DNA of 64,000 bases. Origin: Triglochin maritima. Its lineage: Eukaryota; Streptophyta; Magnoliopsida; Alismatales; Juncaginaceae. Under the pieces are notes generated by a model. The model searched no databases, was not told where the DNA came from, and was given only the letters and a program-made list of their open reading frames with translations. Both the position numbers and the translations under genes were made by a program. This document shows, in pieces, positions 59,501 through 64,000 of this stretch. How positions within the stretch are numbered: the stretch's first letter is position 1; every line of letters starts with the position of its first letter. The stretch is from assembly GCA_963682175.1 (NCBI GenBank), contig OY821772.1, forward strand, positions 15,182,743-15,246,742, given 5' to 3'.

Positions 59501-61123
59501 AAGTTTTTGCTAGTCTCGAGCAAAACAAAGAAAGAGAAAAACAAACGAGAAACAAGAAATTCTAACTCACTTTCGTAGGAATCACGGTTGCACTTAGCAC
59601 GTGCAACAAGCCGTTAAACCTCTTTGTTGCCAAGGAGGAGGAGTGTTGTCTCCTGAGGGTTTTCAGCGGATATACCCACAAAATCCGAACAAGATGCATT
59701 ATTCAATCTAAACCTCGACTCGTTGGAAATATTTTGTCGATCAATGGACGCGGTAATGCTACGGGCCGACTCTATATAGGTGATCAGTCCACACCTCTAC
59801 CCTAATGAACCATTCATGCAAGTTAAATAAGGAATTATGTGAAAGACATGGACAACCTCAACATCCTCAAGTGCTACAAAGTGTAAAGTCCATTAAGGTT
59901 CTTATTTGCATTATCATTTTTTTTTCTTTTTGTTTCATTTCACATTTTTTTTTCTTTTACTTTTTATTAGTTGGAGCTTCATTCTCCCAGGGTCAGGTTC
60001 CGTGCATCATTGCCCATGAGGACTTACACTATCACGTACACCTTTCCCCACATCTCCACATAGGGCAATCCCTACCACCCGTGTAACGGGAGTTCAGTCG
60101 GCGCATCCCAAGTCAGATGACTCGAAAGCACCAGGCACAAAGTCCCCTCAGACCTACTTTCCCGAGTGATAGGAGCCGTGCGAGAAGAGAGAACACCTAC
60201 TCACTTATTTCTTATCTACACATGAACCAAAACCCCTACACTAATGTCTCACAACAGGATTTAGAGAGTCCTTAACTACAACAAACTTCCTTAAGTTAAC
60301 AGACACGAATTATTGACTCACTAGGTTCAGGGTGGACTTCATTAAATGTTTGAGCACTGAAACCCTATGATTACTCACCCCCAAGGGAAAACTGGGGTGC
60401 ATCCTAACGACTCGATAAATCCTAAAGCCACGTACTAGATATCCTAATGCATCAAGTTCAAGACAATTTTGGGAGCTTTCTTTTTACTTTGCCTCTCAAC
60501 GGTTTTGCACATGCTAAACACACGCAAAACCCACAAAACATTTTCTTTCGAAAACACATGAATATTTTGAAAGAAATGTGAAAATTTTGAAGCACTAGGC
60601 AAGCAAAAGAAGACAAGTCACCCAAGGATCATGGCAAGCAGATATATCGATATTAAATGCAGCACACTATCATGACCCTAACAATGCAAACAAAAGAAAA
60701 CAAAATCAAAGGAAAAAGACTCGACTATGTACACACGTAAAACACCCCCCCACACCTACTTCATGCATTGTCCTCAATGAATGCAAGCAAGATACTACAT
60801 GGATTGATGCATAAAAAGGAGAGATCTCACCAACATGAAGTACAAAGGGAAGTGCAAGGTCATGTTGATGGACATAACCCGAATTCCCTCAAAACCTGTG
60901 AGATGCTAAAGAAGGGATACAAATACGTGAAAGAAATGGAGCCCAAATACACAAGGGTTGGGGCTCACAACAATCGATGCTCACTGAAGGAGTCTTTTAT
61001 TGTACTTCTTTTTTTCTTTTTCTTTTTTTTTCTTTTTTTCTTTTTTTTTCATATAACTATGTACAAACATAAGTTCCCATCATCATTTGTCAAAAGACAT
61101 CAAATGGGAACCTCAAGAGTGGG
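59501..61123 (-). other. Non-coding 3' internal part of the TR-GAG-like element
   Basis: No ORF of note. T-rich runs on the plus strand at 59910-59965 and 61000-61050 are A-rich in element orientation. No pol domain on either strand. Confidence 0.6.
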
Positions 61124-62614
61124 TCAATGCACTTGGAAAGGGAACATGACACCACGCGGGGCCAGAATACGCATGCGTGGGCCCCCTTTACAAAGAGCAC
61201 TAGACGAAATGAGAGGTTCATGAATTGGACGCAAAGGCGTCTCATTCAAAGGATCAAACTGAAAGAGCTTGAACCTCTCGAGAGTTTGGGAAATAAGGGG
61301 CAACGGAAGAAAAATATCTCCCGTTGCGGAACTGAAGTTATGATCATCAATCCAAACTCTCCAACCAACAGGCTGGTGGGTCGGAACGAGGTCAAGCACC
61401 TCGTTATGCATATCCGACACACCAGGCGAACAAACAGTGGGTCTCATACCCAAGGTATCCTCCCAGGAACTCCTAATACCCTCATGAGCAATGTAGTTGT
61501 TTGATGTTCCATCATTTCCAAGATGATGAGGAACAATAGTGAGAGGCAAACTCTCATCAGGTTGTTTAAAGTTGAGGGTACTAGGGAGCTCTTGCTCCAC
61601 CAGAGGTGAGTCCTTAGGAGGTACAACAATAAGATCATGTGGCTCAAGGGCCACGGGACAAAAAGGTAAGGCACAATCCTGTGCCGACTCATAATAGAAC
61701 TGGTCCAAGTTATTCTCAATTTGAATCGAATCCTCCACTAAGTGATCGTGAATTGAAACCCCAAGTCCCTCAGACTGACTAGGAGTTTGACTTTGAAAGG
61801 TTGTGCTTTGAATTTGTGGATGTGGTGGTGGTTCGATATCAAAAGAAGAATCCTCATGTTGACAAGAAAGGTTACTCTCCTCACATTCACGTAATTTCTG
61901 CGACATTTGACTCACTTGCAGTGTCATATTTTGTATGGACTGTTGAGTGGTTTCCATGAACGTAAGGAAAGTTTGTTTCAAGGAATCAGGTATGCGGTCA
62001 ACGATGATGTCCAAGTCAGAGCTTGGGAAATTTTGGGGTTGGGTGTGGATGGGCTGAGAATGAGTCCAATGATTTGGGGTGGGGTGTTGGTAGAATTCTG
62101 GGTATTCGGGAGGAGGATACTGGGGTGAACATGAAGTATAAGAATTTGAATAAGAATTGTCACCCCATGAATCCATCACTCTCGGATTGTACGCGGATGC
62201 GTAATGGTCATAATGAGCATTTTGGGAAAATGTGTGCTCATACTCAGGCTCTGGGGGAACATAAGGACATTCCCCGAAATCATGACCACTCAACCCACAA
62301 TAGTGACACGGTACGGCTACTGGAGCCACCGGTGCACCCATGTCATCTACCACATGCATGAAAGAGACCAAAGGTTCTTGTAATGTCTCAGATTGATGAC
62401 CAACATATGATCCGACGTAACTAGATGGTGGTCTAGTAGTCGGTGCCTCTCTCATATTACCCCAATATGAAGATTGCTCAGTCACACAATTGCGATTATC
62501 CCAACCATACGGGGTGTTCGTCTGAGCCACCCCAGGTTGCATGGGTCCGGAGTACCAGGGAGAATCGTCCTGGTCCCAACAATGATATGGATGGTCGCCC
62601 ATGTAACCATCCAT
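61124..62614 (-). CDS. Gag-like protein with one CCHC zinc knuckle
   Basis: 496 residues from the ATG at 62614 (MDGYMGDHPYHCW). A reading frame exists upstream but lacks an ATG. One knuckle, CHYCGLSGHDFGEC, has C103, C106, H111, C116 (C-X2-C-X4-H-X4-C) for RNA binding. The N-terminal third is Pro/Tyr/Trp-rich; residues about 210-250 (LKQTFLTFMETTQQSIQNMT) may form a short coiled coil; the remainder is acidic. The Athila Gag core seen at 1-524 is not recognisable. The ORF is intact, which hints at selection for function, perhaps packaging with help from an autonomous relative. Product assignment rests on the knuckle and position only. Confidence 0.7.
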   Translation of the reverse strand: MDGYMGDHPYHCWDQDDSPWYSGPMQPGVAQTNTPYGWDNRNCVTEQSSYWGNMREAPTTRPPSSYVGSYVGHQSETLQEPLVSFMHVVDDMGAPVAPVAVPCHYCGLSGHDFGECPYVPPEPEYEHTFSQNAHYDHYASAYNPRVMDSWGDNSYSNSYTSCSPQYPPPEYPEFYQHPTPNHWTHSQPIHTQPQNFPSSDLDIIVDRIPDSLKQTFLTFMETTQQSIQNMTLQVSQMSQKLRECEESNLSCQHEDSSFDIEPPPHPQIQSTTFQSQTPSQSEGLGVSIHDHLVEDSIQIENNLDQFYYESAQDCALPFCPVALEPHDLIVVPPKDSPLVEQELPSTLNFKQPDESLPLTIVPHHLGNDGTSNNYIAHEGIRSSWEDTLGMRPTVCSPGVSDMHNEVLDLVPTHQPVGWRVWIDDHNFSSATGDIFLPLPLISQTLERFKLFQFDPLNETPLRPIHEPLISSSALCKGGPRMRILAPRGVMFPFQVH

Positions 62615-63721
62615 CTCAAGAAAAACTCTCGAGTCGATCACTCTCACCACCACGAGGCTAAGCTCGCAAAAAGTGCTCGACTCGACCCTAAAACGCTAAC
62701 AGAGAGTGTAAAGGGGAGGAGACTATAACGTAGAAGAAGGTGAGAAGAAGATGACTCAGAGGAGAAGGGAAGAATCCTTAGAGCTAGCGAGGGTACAGGG
62801 TGAAGGTAGAAGCCTAACTAGCAAGCATGACTCAAACAATGTAAGGCAATGGGTCCTTAGGCTAGACGACGCCTAACTTCGAGGTCACTAGCCTCGACAC
62901 GCCTCACCTCCCTACAACGAGGACCACAATGCCCAGCAAGTGATACCAGATCCGGAGATCCAGTACCTCCTACTATCGACAAGGTAGGCAACGCCGATCA
63001 GGTCATGGCGGTCTCAACTAGATTACTCTCCTAGTGCGTCCGAATTCCTAGGGCCAATGTCTACTTGCTTTTAGTTAAGGCTTTACTTGAGTGTGCTTTT
63101 TGGGGCTAAGGGAGGGGTGATGAAATCCCCCACCTTATCTTTTATGGGACAACCCCTCCTTAGTAGCGTTTTGAGCTTAAATCTAGCAATCAATCACTCC
63201 AATCAAACACTCAACTCACTCTTGTCCCGATGCACCTTACTAACTAATGCATGATCGAAACATGCATGAATGAGAGATCGGGGTGCACGTACCTCACGCC
63301 AGCAATCAACGACAAAATGTAAAGTAAAGAAAAGACAAATGCATGCAAGGTCTAGCAATGGTGCATGACCTAGATGGCAAGAAGTCTAATCTTTTGCTTT
63401 GAGTTTTATGGTCCAAGTTGATTAAAGGGGGAGTGATTAATGATCTGGGAGCAAACTAGAAGTCATAGCATGCAAAATAGGGCTCCCAGATAACACATAT
63501 TACAGCACTAACTATCATGAGAAATTTGAAGGAAAGAAGCCCTCACCAGGCCGCCAATTGGCGGTCTACAACTGCTGATTGGCGGTCCCTTTTGGTCTTC
63601 TGGTCCTCAGATTTTCCCAGTAGCCTCCCCTTGATCAGATTATTCCCTGAAACTAAGACAAACTGAAAACAAAAATTAAAAACCCCTCGAATCGTCCAAA
63701 CCAATGTCTGGACAGAGCACC
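62615..63721 (-). other. 5' leader of the TR-GAG-like element
   Basis: Highly similar to 525-1578 of the left element. Contains the palindrome CCGCCAATTGGCGG plus a GGCGG half site at about 63551-63587. Confidence 0.65.
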
Positions 63722-63739
63722 TCCCCGGCAACGGCGCCA
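63722..63739 (-). promoter_or_regulatory. Primer binding site, tRNA-Asp type
   Basis: Same 18-nt sequence as at 1579-1596, 6 nt inside the 5' LTR. Confidence 0.85.
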
Positions 63740-63745
63740 AAAACT

Positions 63746-64000
63746 TGATTGATCGTTTTATATTTCTACCGCAAGTACACGGCCGCGTTGAAGCGGTGGC
63801 AAATACGGGTCGTCCACTGGGAGGTGTGTCGACACTTGGTTCGTGCGAAGGCGAGAGGTAAAGAAAGGAGAAAAGGATTGGTTACACTAAACTACACTAC
63901 AATGCTAAACTAGAATGCAAAAGGAAATGAAGATAAGCAATAAAACTAAACCCCAAAGCGGGTAGATAAATAATGTGAACATAAAGAAGTGTGTGTGTGT
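63746..64000 (-). repeat. 5' LTR of the TR-GAG-like element (partial)
   Basis: Begins TGATTGATCG and is nearly identical to the start of the 3' LTR at 57953, suggesting a recent insertion. Cut by the window end. Confidence 0.88.

Larger units (their letters stand above)
57953..64000 (-). mobile_element. Athila-family TR-GAG-like element (one ORF, no pol), 5' LTR runs off the window
   Basis: Minus orientation: 5' LTR from 63746 outwards, tRNA-Asp primer site, leader, one gag-like ORF, non-coding 3' part, polypurine tract, 3' LTR 57953-59485. The 4.26-kb internal region has no protease, RT or integrase. This matches the non-autonomous TR-GAG class described in plants. It inserted in the Copia gag; the left flank is GTTCC, and the matching duplicate should lie outside the window. 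Confidence 0.8.

Noticed and set aside
62615..62653. Upstream extension of the TR-GAG ORF to 62653
   Set aside because: That start is GTG; the first ATG in frame is at 62614, and plant translation is expected to use ATG.

Overview
This is nuclear DNA of a flowering plant: AT-rich, not grass-like in composition, family not determined. The evidence is one spliced plant gene with long introns and many plant transposon families (Athila-type, chromovirus and Copia retrotransposons, MULE, hAT, MITEs). No bacterial, organellar, tRNA, rRNA or CRISPR features were found.

Layout. 1-3158 is the 5' part (minus strand) of an Athila-type retrotransposon: Gag start, leader, tRNA-Asp primer site and 5' LTR. 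It is inserted into the integrase of a minus-strand chromovirus (3159-6967). Next comes a Tekay/Del-like element on the plus strand (LTR 6991-8732, broken gag-protease-RT to about 10503). The only host gene that looks intact runs on the minus strand from 25257 to 11250: a six-exon, about 1451-residue PICC-like coiled-coil protein with a C-terminal membrane anchor. Its introns hold MITEs and an LTR-like insertion. After a gene-free stretch, 28148-36045 is a large Mutator-like element (MULE) with two convergent broken genes, a PMD plus Ulp1-type cysteine protease and a FAR1/MURA transposase, and three arrays of one 22-bp repeat. From 36052 to 56325 there are solo LTRs with clean target-site duplications, a hAT transposase pseudogene, long-TIR MITEs and a cluster of nested and rearranged Copia LTRs. 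A Copia gag (56378-57952) is cut by an Athila-family element (57953 to beyond the window end) that carries one gag-like ORF and no pol (TR-GAG type).

The most unusual signal is a set of paired palindromes, consensus CGGT-NN-ACCG (usually CGGTCGACCG), mostly spaced 19-22 bp start to start (about two DNA turns). They recur in the LTRs of at least four otherwise dissimilar retrotransposon families. In one LTR seven pairs lie in about 490 bp; in another family four pairs all have a spacing of exactly 19 bp. This looks like a phased binding platform for a dimeric protein, or a shared silencing or activation signal. A second signal is the 22-bp array present in sense orientation in an intron of each of two convergent MULE genes and again between them. 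A third is a pair of Athila-family elements that share LTRs and leader but carry different Gag-region proteins.

All coordinates and alignments were read by eye. Family names rest on recalled domain signatures, and no database search was run.
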